Positions 21,085-30,140 of a stretch of 64,000 nucleotides of DNA are shown piece by piece. Within the stretch, counting starts at the first letter, position 1. Every line of letters begins with the position of its first letter. The notes beneath the pieces were generated by a model. That model ran no database searches, had not been told where the DNA came from, and saw only the letters and a program-made list of their open reading frames with translations. This DNA comes from Synoicihabitans lomoniglobus (lineage in GTDB: Bacteria; Verrucomicrobiota; Verrucomicrobiia; Opitutales; Opitutaceae), in the NCBI RefSeq assembly GCF_029023725.1, contig NZ_CP119075.1:2103501-2167500 (forward strand). Reading direction: 5' to 3'. The translations under genes were made by a program, and so were the position numbers.

Positions 21085-22878
21085 TCAGTTTTTGAGGACC
21101 TGAATAAACGCATCAGGCGGGATCGAAACGCGACCGATTTGTTTCATCTTCTTCTTACCCTCCTTTTGTTTGTCGAGGAGTTTACGCTTACGGGAGATGT
21201 CACCGCCGTAACACTTGGCGGTAACGTCCTTGCGCATGACGCGGACATTATCGCGGGCCACGATGTTGCCGCCGACCGCGGCCTGCACCGCGACCTTGAA
21301 CATCTGCGGCGGAATAATGTCGGCCAACTTTTCGCACAAATCCTTGCCCTTCCCCGGAGCTTTCTCGCGATGCACGATGCTGGAGAACGCATCCACGGGT
21401 TCGCCGTTGATGAGGATTTCCATTTTAACGAGATCACCGGCTTTGTATTCGCCGAGCTCGTAGTCCATGGAGCCGTAACCGCGGGTAATGCTTTTGAGCC
21501 GATCGTTGAAATCGACGAGGATCTCATTGAGCGGCAACGTGCAGGTCAGCATGACCCGAGTGGCGTCGAGCGTGTCGGTGTTATCGATCGTGCCGCGCTT
21601 CTCCATCACCAGTGACATGATGTCGCCCATGGAGGTATTGGGAATGTGGATGGCGGCTTGAATGGTGGGCTCGCGAATTTCGTCGATGGTGCCGGGATCG
21701 GGCAACATGACGGGGTTGTCGACCTGCAGCATGTCCTTGCCGTGCTGATACACGTGGTAGACCACGCTGGGATAGGTGGAGATGATCTCCACGTCGTGTT
21801 CGCGACGCACGCGCTCCTGGATGATCTCCATGTGGAGCAGGCCGAGGAATCCGCAACGGAACCCAAACCCGAGTGCGAGCGAACTCTCCGACTGGTAGAC
21901 AAAGGCGGCGTCGTTGAGCCGCAGGCGGCCGAGGGCGGCCTTGAGTTTCTCGTAGTCGCTGGATTCGAGCGGATAAATGCCGCAAAACACCATGGGCCGC
22001 ACTTCCTTGTAGCCGGGCAGCATTTCCGTCGCCGGGCGTATCGCGGTGGTGATGGTATCGCCGGTCTTGATTTCGGCGGTGTCCTTGATGGTCGAAACGA
22101 TGTAGCCCACATCCCCGGCGGCCAACTCGGGCACTTTGGTCATCTTGGGCGTGAAGATGCCGACTTCCTTGATGTCGCTCTTCGTGTTCGTGCTCATGAG
22201 CTGGAGCTGCGTCCCGGCTTTGAGGCTACCCGAAAACACCCGGGCGTGGGCGATGACGCCGCGATAGGCGTCATAAATGGAATCGAAGACCAACGCGCGC
22301 GTATGCGGGTGGTTGTGCCAGCGGGGCGGCGGAACCTGCTTCACGACCGCCTCCAGGATGTCGACGATGCCGATACCGGACTTGCCACTGGCCAAAATCG
22401 CATCCTCGGCGGGGATCATCAAAATGTCCTCGAGCTGAGTCGTGCACATATCGAGATCGGCGCTGGGCAGATCGATCTTGTTGATGACCGGAATCACTTT
22501 GAGGCCCTGCGCAAACGCCAGGTGGGCGTTGGCCACGGTCTGCGCCTCGACCCCCTGCGCCGCATCGATCAGGAGCAACGCACCTTCACACGCGGCGAGA
22601 CTGCGCGAGACTTCGTAGGAGAAGTCCACGTGGCCGGGGGTGTCCATGAGGTTGAGCTTATAGGCATGCCCGTCCTGCGCGTTGTAAACCATCATCACGG
22701 GATGGCTCTTGATGGTGATGCCGCGTTCCCGCTCGAGATCCATGGCGTCGAGATGCTGGGCGGTCAACACGCGCTGGGTCACGGTGCGGGTGTGCTCAAG
22801 CAATCGGTCCGACAAGGTGGTCTTGCCATGATCGACGTGGGCAATGATGCAAAAATTACGAGTAAGAGAAACGTCCAT
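21085..22878 (-). CDS. lepA: Elongation factor 4 (ribosome back-translocase)
   Basis: The 597-residue translational GTPase has G1 HVDHGKTT near residue 15-22, G2 RGITIKS, G3 DTPGHVDF and G4 NKIDLPSAD. The LepA-specific C-terminal domain is recognisable by KEVRPMVFCGIYP and ends KQIGRVSIPPDAFIQVLKN. The protein rescues or remodels stalled ribosomes at the membrane. Length matches the family. It is followed by lepB after about 40 bases on the same strand, a classical arrangement. Confidence 0.95.
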   Translation of the reverse strand: MDVSLTRNFCIIAHVDHGKTTLSDRLLEHTRTVTQRVLTAQHLDAMDLERERGITIKSHPVMMVYNAQDGHAYKLNLMDTPGHVDFSYEVSRSLAACEGALLLIDAAQGVEAQTVANAHLAFAQGLKVIPVINKIDLPSADLDMCTTQLEDILMIPAEDAILASGKSGIGIVDILEAVVKQVPPPRWHNHPHTRALVFDSIYDAYRGVIAHARVFSGSLKAGTQLQLMSTNTKSDIKEVGIFTPKMTKVPELAAGDVGYIVSTIKDTAEIKTGDTITTAIRPATEMLPGYKEVRPMVFCGIYPLESSDYEKLKAALGRLRLNDAAFVYQSESSLALGFGFRCGFLGLLHMEIIQERVRREHDVEIISTYPSVVYHVYQHGKDMLQVDNPVMLPDPGTIDEIREPTIQAAIHIPNTSMGDIMSLVMEKRGTIDNTDTLDATRVMLTCTLPLNEILVDFNDRLKSITRGYGSMDYELGEYKAGDLVKMEILINGEPVDAFSSIVHREKAPGKGKDLCEKLADIIPPQMFKVAVQAAVGGNIVARDNVRVMRKDVTAKCYGGDISRKRKLLDKQKEGKKKMKQIGRVSIPPDAFIQVLKN

Positions 22879-22923
22879 ACGGGCGATAAAATCCTGGGCG
22901 AAGGCGCGGGAGGCGCCGTCGAA

Positions 22924-23829
22924 TTAAGCGGAGAAATCCTCGAATTCGGCGAAGCTGTTCACGACCCACTCACGTTCGGTGCGCTTGGCCATGCCGGCGA
23001 GAACTTTACCGGGGCCCAGCTCCCACAACGGGCCGGCTCCGGCCGCGACTGCCGCCCGCACGCAGTCTTCCCAGAGCACGGAGGAAACGACTTGTTTGAC
23101 CAAGGCTTCCTTGATCGCAACGGGATCGGAAACGGCCGCGCCGGTGGTATTGGTGAAGACCTTCAATTGAGGGGCCGCAAACGGGATGTCGGCCAAATAA
23201 GCGGCGAACTTTTCACGCGCCGGCTCCATGAGACGACTGTGGTAAGCGCCGGCGACGTTGAGCGGCAGCACGCGTTTCATGCCACGGGCTTTGCCGGCTT
23301 CGACGGCGGCGGCGACTTTGGCCTGCTCGCCGGAGATGATGATCTGGCCCGGAGCGTTGAAATTGGCGGCCTGCACGTCGAAATCGGCGCACAGCGCATT
23401 CACGGCTTCACGGGATTCCCCGATGACGGCGGCCATGGTGCCGGTGGTTTGCTCGCAGGCTTCCTGCATGAGGCGACCGCGTTCCGCGACGATCCGCAAG
23501 CCGGTCGAAAAGTCGTAAACCCCGGCGGCACAGTAGGCGGTGAGTTCGCCCAGGCTCAGGCCCAGAGCCATGGTGACCTCGCCCAGCTTCCCCTGCTCTT
23601 TCAGCACGGCATGAAGTGCGAGTCCGTGCACGAAGAGGGCCGGCTGGCAGACTTTGGTCTCGGTCAGCGCCTCGGCGGGTCCCTCGAACGAGAGCTTCGA
23701 CAACTCCCAGCCGAGGACACGGTCGGCCTCATCATAAAGTGCTCGCACTACGTCGGATGCGTCGTAGAGCGTTTTCCCCATGCCCACTTTCTGGGCACCC
23801 TGTCCGGCAAATAAAAGCGCTGTAGCCAT
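22924..23829 (-). CDS. fabD: Malonyl-CoA:ACP transacylase
   Basis: The 301-residue protein starts MATALLFAGQGAQKVGMG; the ATG 23829 start is chosen because the 15 codons before it show no homology. Active-site motif ALGLSLGELTAYCAAG has Ser in GLSLGE, the second catalytic residue is His in AYHSRLME, and QVVSSVLWED-type C-terminal helices follow. It loads malonyl onto acyl-carrier protein for fatty-acid synthesis. Unlike in many bacteria, it stands here without fabH, fabG or acpP next to it. It is followed by lepA after 45 bases. Confidence 0.92.
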   Translation of the reverse strand: MATALLFAGQGAQKVGMGKTLYDASDVVRALYDEADRVLGWELSKLSFEGPAEALTETKVCQPALFVHGLALHAVLKEQGKLGEVTMALGLSLGELTAYCAAGVYDFSTGLRIVAERGRLMQEACEQTTGTMAAVIGESREAVNALCADFDVQAANFNAPGQIIISGEQAKVAAAVEAGKARGMKRVLPLNVAGAYHSRLMEPAREKFAAYLADIPFAAPQLKVFTNTTGAAVSDPVAIKEALVKQVVSSVLWEDCVRAAVAAGAGPLWELGPGKVLAGMAKRTEREWVVNSFAEFEDFSA

Positions 23830-23877
23830 GTTGTGCAAACGGTCAGACCTAAGGTTTCGACGGACCGAAACCAAGCC

Positions 23878-24885
23878 CTAAAAGCGCTTCATCCGCGGGA
23901 AGTATTTCTCGTCGTCGCGCGCTGGCGGTCGCCATGGTTCACCCGTTTTCTTTTCGGTAGCCGTGGGTTCCGTCGGCTGATAAACGGGCGCCGGGCGATC
24001 GCTTTGGCTGGTCTGCAGGACGTTGGTGGCACGGGCCGGAGCACGGCTCGGGGCTGATTCGATCGGAGTAAACGAGGAGATGTCGACGGCGGGCAGAAAC
24101 GGATTTGTCCCGGCATCTCCGGTGCGGTTGGTGAGCGTGAATCCGTTGAATGCAGCGCCAGCGGGGGGCGCTTCGGTCGCGTTTTTTGGCCCGATGGATA
24201 CGGCCAGCTTGTCGACAGAGCGTTTGCCGGGATTGGCACCCTCCGCGGTGGGACGCAGCAATTTCAAATCCCCAGGGGTCATCCATTGGGCCATAAAGCC
24301 TTCCAGGGGATTGACGACATCGTCGGCCGGAACGGACGCGGACAACTTGCTCTCGTCGATTGGGGCTCGATGTGCATCGGACGAGGACTGCGCATCAATG
24401 GCCTCGCTCAACCACTGATCCGATTCTGATCCGACGGAACGACCCTCGAGCAGCGGGCGGGCGCGCTCTTCCGCAGCTGACGTTTCCATTTCGCGGGCGC
24501 TTTCCGCCGGGGATTGCCCGGCTTTTCGCATCCCGTCGATCAACCAATTTTGTTTCGCCCATTCGCGCCGACGTTCGAGTTGGTCGCGTGATTCCTTGCG
24601 GTCTTCGGTCGGCGGCAGCAGCGGTGAAATGTCGTTCGATGATTCGATGGTCGCGATGGCCCCGGAAACCGCTGAGTCCGGTGCTCGATCGTGGACCGAA
24701 AGTCCGCGCTGCATCAGATCCAACTCGAGCAATCCGGAACGGGTCGCTTCCACGGATGTGTTCTCCTCCGTCGCGGGCCGGGATTCCTGCGCGGATGAAA
24801 AACCCGCGAACGCCAGCATCCCGCCCGCCACCACGATCGATGGTGAAATGAACAATCGCCGGAACGGGGCCACGGTTGTGCTCAA
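23878..24885 (-). CDS. Secreted proline-rich hypothetical protein
   Basis: The 335-residue protein has an N-terminal signal or anchor at about 16-31 (SIVVAGGMLAFAGFSS, then AQES), a strongly charged and Pro/Ser/Ala-rich body, and a basic, aromatic C-terminus (PWRPPARDDEKYFPRMKRF). A QLERRREWAKQNWLIDGM segment near 105-125 may be helical. No family is recognised. It lies directly downstream of the pilT-like gene, on the same strand with a 14-base gap, so it might take part in the pilus machinery or merely be co-transcribed. It could be an envelope protein of the Opitutaceae type. Confidence 0.7.
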   Translation of the reverse strand: MSTTVAPFRRLFISPSIVVAGGMLAFAGFSSAQESRPATEENTSVEATRSGLLELDLMQRGLSVHDRAPDSAVSGAIATIESSNDISPLLPPTEDRKESRDQLERRREWAKQNWLIDGMRKAGQSPAESAREMETSAAEERARPLLEGRSVGSESDQWLSEAIDAQSSSDAHRAPIDESKLSASVPADDVVNPLEGFMAQWMTPGDLKLLRPTAEGANPGKRSVDKLAVSIGPKNATEAPPAGAAFNGFTLTNRTGDAGTNPFLPAVDISSFTPIESAPSRAPARATNVLQTSQSDRPAPVYQPTEPTATEKKTGEPWRPPARDDEKYFPRMKRF

Positions 24886-24899
24886 CTGCGGGAATCGGG

Positions 24900-25985
24900 T
24901 TATTTGAAGAAGATGCCCTTGAGGTTCATCTCCAGGGCCTGCGGGTTCGGCGAATAGCGCACGCCATCGGCTTTGCTGATCTTCCCTTCCTTGATGAGTC
25001 GCATGATGTCGCGGTTGAACGAGTGGCTGGCGGAATCCGTGCCTCCATTGAGCAATCCTTGGATTTTTTCGTTCTCCCCTTCGAGGATGAGGTTTTTCAC
25101 GGTTTGGTCCGCCGCCATCACCTCCGTGGCCGGCACCCGCCCCTCGCCTTCAATGGTGGGAATGAGTTTTTGGCAAATGAAGCCGCGCAGCGATCCGGCG
25201 ATTTGGCGCCGGGCTTGGGCCAGTTGTTCCGGTGGGAAAAACTCAAACAAACGGGTGAGCGATTGCGCGACCGTCGCCGCATGCATGGTGGAGAACACCA
25301 AATGCCCCGTTTCCGCCGCCGAGATCGCAGTCTCGAACGTCTCGCGATCGCGCATCTCACCGATGAGGATGATATCGGGGTTTTGGCGCAAAACGGCTTT
25401 GATGGCCAAGTCGAAGTTAGGGACGTCGGTGCCGATCTCCCGCTGTTGGAAAACGGATTTGTCGTCGACAAACGTGTATTCGATCGGGTCCTCGATCGTG
25501 ACGATGTGTCGGTCCAGGTTGCGGTTAATCCAGTTGAGCATGGCCGCCATGGTGGAGCTCTTGCCCGATCCCGTGGCCCCACAGATGAGGAGGATGCCAT
25601 CTTTGGATTTCGCGAGATTGAGCAACGGTTCACCATTGAGACCCAGTTCGTCGAACTCCGGCACTTTGCTCTTAATGTGCCGCAACACCACGCTGACCGT
25701 GCCGCGTTGGTAGAATGCATTTACGCGAAAGCGGCCGATCCCTTCGGTCGCATACGCAAAGTCGACCTGATTGTTCTCTTCCCACAGCGGTTTAAAGACG
25801 CGCGGCACGTGCTCGTCGACCCACGCCTTAGCCTCCTCACCGGTGATGGGATCCATGTCCACCGGCTTGAGTTTACCCGCCAATCTCACGTATCCCGGCT
25901 TGTTGGTTTTGATGACGACATCGCTGACGCCGCTGTCGACCGCCAGTTTGAGCAAGTCGTTAAAGATCTCGGTATGAGGGGTCAT
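24900..25985 (-). CDS. pilT: Type IV pilus retraction ATPase, PilT/PilU type
   Basis: The 361-residue ATPase starts MTPHTEIFNDLLKLAVDSGVSDVV, with Walker A GATGSGKS at 136-143. An Asp box follows (TIEDPIEYTF), then the Walker B region LRQNPDIILIGEMRDRET and the His box GHLVFSTMHAA. PilT proteins retract type IV pili; the sequence alone does not tell PilT from PilU. The longer frame reading in from 26048 has no homology before this Met. A secreted Pro-rich protein gene follows downstream. Transcription diverges from dapA across about 90 bases. Confidence 0.88.
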   Translation of the reverse strand: MTPHTEIFNDLLKLAVDSGVSDVVIKTNKPGYVRLAGKLKPVDMDPITGEEAKAWVDEHVPRVFKPLWEENNQVDFAYATEGIGRFRVNAFYQRGTVSVVLRHIKSKVPEFDELGLNGEPLLNLAKSKDGILLICGATGSGKSSTMAAMLNWINRNLDRHIVTIEDPIEYTFVDDKSVFQQREIGTDVPNFDLAIKAVLRQNPDIILIGEMRDRETFETAISAAETGHLVFSTMHAATVAQSLTRLFEFFPPEQLAQARRQIAGSLRGFICQKLIPTIEGEGRVPATEVMAADQTVKNLILEGENEKIQGLLNGGTDSASHSFNRDIMRLIKEGKISKADGVRYSPNPQALEMNLKGIFFK

Positions 25986-26072
25986 GACGGTGAAAGATAC
26001 CCAGAAAAGGGTTGCGGTCTTGGTAAAGTGGCGTGGTTTGCTGGGCAAGGTCCATTTACCCTACGACGTCCT

Positions 26073-26954
26073 ATGAAGCAGCCCTCCATCACCGGCACAA
26101 TTACCGCATTGGTGACCCCGTTTTCACGGGGTCGCGTCGCATCGGGCGACTTGCAAAAACTGGTCAAAGCGCAGCTCCGGGCCGGCATCAGCGGTCTCGT
26201 CCCCGTCGGCACGACCGGCGAATCACCCACGCTCACCCACGAAGAACACCTCGATGTCATCCGCACCGTGGTCGACACCGTGGCCGGCAAAGTTCCGGTC
26301 ATTGCCGGCACGGGTTCCAACTCCACCCGCGAGGCGGTCGCCCTGACCAAGCGGGCTCACGATGCCGGTGCCGATGCCATGCTGGTCGTCGCACCCTACT
26401 ACAACAAGCCCAGCCCCGCCGGTCTGTTCCTGCACTTTTCCCAAGTGGCCGAAGCCACGGATCGCCCCATCGTGCTTTACTCGATTCCCAGTCGGTGCGG
26501 CATCGACATCAGCGTCGGCACCGTGGAAAAACTCCGCGCCAAGTATCCGCATGTCCGCTACATCAAAGAGGCCGGCGGTTCGGTGGATCGAGTCGATCAA
26601 CTCAAGCAGGCGCTCGGTCGCGACATCACCGTGCTCAGCGGCGACGATGCCCTCACCCTGCCCTTCATGTCCGTGGGGGCCGAGGGCGTGATCAGCGTCG
26701 CGTCCAACTTGTTGCCACGGCAGGTGATCAAGATGGTCAACCTCGCCGCGGCGAATGATTTCACCAAAGCCACGAAGCTGCACCGGAAACTCTACCCGAT
26801 TTTCAAAACGCTTTTCATCGAGCCGAATCCCGTGCCGGTCAAAACCGCCATGAAGGCGCGCAAAATGATCGGCTCCGCCGAGGTGCGTCTGCCGCTGTGC
26901 GACATCTCGCCGGAAAACGCCGCCAAGCTGACGGCGACCCTCGCCAACCTCTGA
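26073..26954 (+). CDS. dapA: 4-hydroxy-tetrahydrodipicolinate synthase
   Basis: The 293-residue (beta/alpha)8 barrel is recognised by VPVGTTGESPTL, PVIAGTGSNSTREA, MLVVAPYYNKPSPAGL and the Schiff-base lysine in VRYIKEAGGSVDRV. The active-site Tyr is in VLYSIPSRCGID. It condenses pyruvate with aspartate semialdehyde in the lysine/diaminopimelate pathway. ATG 26073 is chosen; an upstream extension of the same frame would overlap the divergent pilT gene. dapB follows after 11 bases, so the two form a dapAB pair. Confidence 0.95.
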   Translation: MKQPSITGTITALVTPFSRGRVASGDLQKLVKAQLRAGISGLVPVGTTGESPTLTHEEHLDVIRTVVDTVAGKVPVIAGTGSNSTREAVALTKRAHDAGADAMLVVAPYYNKPSPAGLFLHFSQVAEATDRPIVLYSIPSRCGIDISVGTVEKLRAKYPHVRYIKEAGGSVDRVDQLKQALGRDITVLSGDDALTLPFMSVGAEGVISVASNLLPRQVIKMVNLAAANDFTKATKLHRKLYPIFKTLFIEPNPVPVKTAMKARKMIGSAEVRLPLCDISPENAAKLTATLANL

Positions 26955-26965
26955 TCGTGACGACC

Positions 26966-27700
26966 ATGAGTGCCCCCCGACTTGTCATCATTGGTTCCGC
27001 CGGCCGCATGGGCCAATCGCTCATCACCGCCGCCGAAACGCTCTCGCTCCCCGTCGTCGCCACGCTCGATCAAGGCGACGACCTCGCCGCCGGCATCGCC
27101 CAGGGCGACGTCGTGATCGATTTCAGTTTCCACGCCGTCACGGAAACGGTGATCGATCTCACCGTCGCAGCGCGGAAGGCACTCGTGATCGGCACCACCG
27201 GACACTCCTTCGAAACCAAAGCCCAACTGAGTGCCAAAGCGGCGGCCATTCCCTGCGTGTGGGCCGGCAACTATTCCGTGGGCGTCAATTTGCTCTTTGC
27301 CCTCACCCGTCGGGCGGCGGCCGTGCTCGGGTCGGATTACGACGCCGAGGTGATCGAGATGCATCACCGCTTCAAGAAAGACGCGCCCAGTGGCACGGCG
27401 GCGCGGATGTTGGAAATTATCCTCGAAGAGCGAAACCTCGACGAGAACGCGCTGCGCCACGGCCGTCACGGTATCCCCGGCGAACGCACCGACTCCGAAG
27501 TCGGCGTGCATGCCTTGCGCGGTGGTGATGTGGTGGGCGAGCACACCGCCATGTTTGCAGCGTTGGGTGAACGCCTGGAACTGACGCACAAGGCGACGGA
27601 CCGCGGCATCTTCGCGCGCGGTGCCATGCGCGCCGCACAGTGGGTGTCGAATCAACCCGCCGGCGTTTACGACATGCAGCACGTGCTCGGGCTGGACTAG
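26966..27700 (+). CDS. dapB: 4-hydroxy-tetrahydrodipicolinate reductase
   Basis: From ATG 26966 the protein has 244 residues, with a nucleotide-binding fingerprint (IIGSAGRMGQSL), FSFHAVTETV, the GTTGHS motif and catalytic-site HHRFKKDAPSGTA. An alternative GTG start 9 bases upstream is possible. The enzyme reduces the dapA product with NAD(P)H. It ends DMQHVLGLD, and its stop lies 8 bases before the start of ruvA, so the three genes are probably one transcript. Confidence 0.93.
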   Translation: MSAPRLVIIGSAGRMGQSLITAAETLSLPVVATLDQGDDLAAGIAQGDVVIDFSFHAVTETVIDLTVAARKALVIGTTGHSFETKAQLSAKAAAIPCVWAGNYSVGVNLLFALTRRAAAVLGSDYDAEVIEMHHRFKKDAPSGTAARMLEIILEERNLDENALRHGRHGIPGERTDSEVGVHALRGGDVVGEHTAMFAALGERLELTHKATDRGIFARGAMRAAQWVSNQPAGVYDMQHVLGLD

Positions 27701-27708
27701 GAAAATTT

Positions 27709-28323
27709 ATGATTACTTCGATCACCGGTCCGTTGGCCGAAATCTCTCCGCTCCGCGCCGTCGTGGAGCTCAACGGCCTCGGCTACGAAGTGCATATTCC
27801 CGTCACCACGGCGGAACGGCTGCCCGGTCCGGGCGAAGTCGTTAAGCTCCACACCCATGTGGTGTATCGGGAGGACTCACAGACCCTCTATGGCTTCGCG
27901 GCTACCGAGGATCGCGATTTCTTTCGCCTGCTGATTGAGCACGTGAGCGGCGTCGGTCCCAAGGTGGCGTTGAGCATCATGAGCCGGCTCTCGTTACCGC
28001 TGCTGGAGAGCGCCATCCGCGACGGTGACGTTGCCACGCTTTCCAAATGCCCCGGCATCGGCAAAAAAACTGCCGAGCGCCTGGTGGTTGAACTCCGCAG
28101 CCGCGTCGGTGCGCCTGCCAACGCCACTTCACCGGTGGCGGGAGGCGGATCAGCCGCGTCGCCCGCACCGGCGACCGGCGGGGTGGTGACGGATGCCGTG
28201 GCCGCGCTGACGGTGCTCGGTTACAAGACAGCCGATGCCGACAAAGCGGTGCGCCAAGCGATGGTGGCTCTCGGCGGCACGCCGACGACGGAGCAGTTGA
28301 TCAAGCGCGCACTCGGCCGCTGA
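27709..28323 (+). CDS. ruvA: Holliday junction helicase subunit RuvA
   Basis: The 204-residue protein has an OB-fold N-terminus (ITSITGPLAEISP, then VVELNGLGYEVHIPVTTAERLP), the HhH region HVSGVGPKVALSIMSRL and KCPGIGKKTAERLVVELRSR, and a C-terminal UBA-like domain (AVAALTVLGYKTADADKAVRQAM). It binds Holliday junctions and loads the RuvB motor. A Gly/Ala/Pro linker (about 130-155) joins the domains. No ruvB or ruvC gene lies next to it in this window. Confidence 0.94.
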   Translation: MITSITGPLAEISPLRAVVELNGLGYEVHIPVTTAERLPGPGEVVKLHTHVVYREDSQTLYGFAATEDRDFFRLLIEHVSGVGPKVALSIMSRLSLPLLESAIRDGDVATLSKCPGIGKKTAERLVVELRSRVGAPANATSPVAGGGSAASPAPATGGVVTDAVAALTVLGYKTADADKAVRQAMVALGGTPTTEQLIKRALGR

Positions 28324-28352
28324 GCCGTTCTCCACTCTCCCCCTAAAAAAAA

Positions 28353-28374
28353 GGCGCGTCGAGTGCGACGCGCC
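28353..28374 (-). terminator. Strong rho-independent terminator after anti-sigma gene
   Basis: GGCGCGTCG (28353-28361), loop AGTG, CGACGCGCC (28366-28374): a perfect 9-bp stem. On the minus strand it is followed by eight T (the A-run at 28345-28352), so it ends the sigma/anti-sigma transcript. It may also slow the convergent ruvA transcript. Confidence 0.85.
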
Positions 28375-28382
28375 GGTAAGAT

Positions 28383-29126
28383 TTAGCGTTGGAATTCAAA
28401 CGCCGCCGACTCGGAGATCGGAGGGGAGTCGTCCAGCCCCGGGTAAGGGTAAGCGAAGGCACTCAAGCTGCGCACCGGCATGGGCTGGGCGGTCTTGAAT
28501 TCCAGTGAGTCGACTTGAATCGGCCGGATGGGCGCAAACTGCATGCGAGCCATCCACGCCAACGGGTCATCCGAGGCGCTGTGGGCGGCTACGCGCAATG
28601 TTTGGGCATTCTCGCCCGGCGATTGCTCAAGAAACAGCACGGTGCGATAAGCGTCCGATTGGCGGTTTGCGGCCGTATAATCGTCATCCAACCCCAGGCG
28701 GGTTGCTTCGGAGCTCGGGGTGACGGTCGCCATCTGGCCACCTTGCAAGGCATCGAGCGCCGGATCCGACTGCAGCGAGCCAAAATAGACGGCAAATGCG
28801 GCGCAGGCGGCCACGAGACCGGTAGCGGCTCCCCACCCCCAACCGGAGCTCCGGGCGGGAGCAGCCGCGGCGGGACGGAATGCGACCACTTCGGCCTCCT
28901 CCTCAGCTTCGGCGGCCGCGACCAATGCGGCGATGGAAGGCCGGGGCGCTTGGCCGACGGGAGCAAACACCTGCTGACAGGCCCGCTCCACTTTGCAATA
29001 TTGGGCGTAGATTTTTTGACGCTCCGGTGAAGCGGCGATGGCCGCCTCGATTTCACGCACATCGTCCTGGGAGAGCTCCCGGTCGATGTAGAGATTCAGT
29101 TGTTCGATAAAACGTTCGTCGTTCAT
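28383..29126 (-). CDS. Anti-sigma factor partner of the ECF sigma factor
   Basis: The 247-residue protein starts MNDERFIEQLNLYIDRELSQDDVREIEAAIAASPERQKIYAQYCKVERAC, a helical anti-sigma domain of the RsgI/zinc-finger type with one cysteine pair kept partially. One membrane span lies at about 94-111 (GWGAATGLVAACAAFAVYFG), followed by a periplasmic part. Its start overlaps the end of the sigma-factor gene (ATGA), which is typical for sigma/anti-sigma pairs. It probably holds the sigma factor inactive at the membrane until an envelope signal is received. A classical H-x-x-x-C-x-x-C zinc motif is not complete. Confidence 0.75.
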   Translation of the reverse strand: MNDERFIEQLNLYIDRELSQDDVREIEAAIAASPERQKIYAQYCKVERACQQVFAPVGQAPRPSIAALVAAAEAEEEAEVVAFRPAAAAPARSSGWGWGAATGLVAACAAFAVYFGSLQSDPALDALQGGQMATVTPSSEATRLGLDDDYTAANRQSDAYRTVLFLEQSPGENAQTLRVAAHSASDDPLAWMARMQFAPIRPIQVDSLEFKTAQPMPVRSLSAFAYPYPGLDDSPPISESAAFEFQR

Positions 29127-29821
29127 TGGAAGTCCTCCCCGAGCTTGCTGCGCAGGCTCTCCCGAGCTCGCGCGATTCGGCTTTTTACCGTGCCGATGGA
29201 TATGTCGAGAATCTCGGCGATCTCTTCATACGTTAGGTTCTTTACGTTGCGTAAAATCAGGATCTCGCGGTGCTTGGGACTGAGTTTCTCCATGCCGTCG
29301 GCAATGGAGTCGACCAGTTCCTGTGTGATCGTGGCGTCTTCGGGGGTTTCGGCCTCCGTGACAAAAATATCCGCGAGTGGTGTGCTGTTATCGTCTCCCA
29401 CCGGCTGGTCGAACGAGATCGTTTTGTCGCGCTTGCGGCGCCACCAATACCAGTAGCGGTTGCGCGCCAGATTGGTGGCGATCTGATAAAGCCACGTGGA
29501 AAACGCGGAGTCTCCGCGAAAATTCACCAGACCACGATGGGCGCGGATAAACGCGTCCTGGGTGACCTCCTCGGCATCCTGCGGATTGCGCAACAACTGG
29601 TGCACCATCGCATAAATCCGATCCCAATACCGGCTCACCATTTCTTCAAATGCCGCTTGGTCCCCGTTCTTGAAACGGTGGACAAGCGATTGGTCCAGGG
29701 CTACTTCTTGCGCTTTGGTCGACATGGAATTATCCGAAGTAGGACGTTCCGTCTCGGGGTTTGTTCCCATAGTTTTAGCGGGAGATGCTTTTCGGGGATC
29801 TGATGAATCGATTGAATTCAA
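29123..29821 (-). CDS. ECF RNA polymerase sigma factor (RpoE-like)
   Basis: The frame is 232 residues, but the first 30 are low-complexity and a later start (MSTKAQEVA, or MGTNPETE) may be used. Region 2 reads AAFEEMVSRYWDRIYAMVHQLLRNPQDAEEVTQDAFIRAHRGL, ending STWLYQIATNLARNRYW, and region 4 reads LSPKHREILILRNVKNLTYEEIAEILDISIGTVKSRIARARESLRSKL. It directs RNA polymerase to envelope-stress-type promoters. The anti-sigma gene overlaps downstream. A tRNA gene and a response regulator lie upstream on the other strand. Confidence 0.9.
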   Translation of the reverse strand: MNSIDSSDPRKASPAKTMGTNPETERPTSDNSMSTKAQEVALDQSLVHRFKNGDQAAFEEMVSRYWDRIYAMVHQLLRNPQDAEEVTQDAFIRAHRGLVNFRGDSAFSTWLYQIATNLARNRYWYWWRRKRDKTISFDQPVGDDNSTPLADIFVTEAETPEDATITQELVDSIADGMEKLSPKHREILILRNVKNLTYEEIAEILDISIGTVKSRIARARESLRSKLGEDFQ

Positions 29822-29928
29822 ACGCTTGGCATTAAAACGCCTTTGGCAGGTTTATCCATGGAGATTTCAAAAAATATCTTGCCAATTTTCGGACCTAAAA
29901 ACGTATTTCCCCTCCTTCTCGAGGGAAT

Positions 29929-30004
29929 GGGTCGATAGCTCAATCGGTAGAGCAGTTGACTTTTAATCAATTGGTTCAGGGTTCGAGTCCCTGTCGACCC
30001 ACCA
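29929..30004 (+). tRNA. tRNA-Lys (anticodon UUU)
   Basis: The 76 nucleotides fold as a standard cloverleaf. The acceptor stem GGGTCGA pairs with TCGACCC, and the D arm is GCTC-N8-GAGC. The anticodon arm has stem GTTGA/TCAAT and loop CTTTTAA with anticodon TTT. The T arm is CAGGG-TTCGAGT-CCCTG, and the 3' end ACCA includes encoded CCA. Confidence 0.97.
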
Positions 30005-30140
30005 CCTCTCGAGTTTAATTTCACCTTAATCTTGGCACTCTCTTCACGAATTCGGCTTTCGCGGAACGCTTCGGAGTGAGGCATCGTTTTACATTTGCCT
30101 AATCGTCCGTAGCTGCACTGATACAAGAAGTTACCGCCCT

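Noticed and set aside
21646..23814. A 722-residue plus-strand open frame
   Set aside because: It is antisense to lepA and fabD, which are certain; the product has no recognisable motif.
29929..30004. tRNA gene as an attachment site
   Set aside because: No direct repeat of its 3' end is seen, and the provirus ends at the dif-like site at 17.1 kb.
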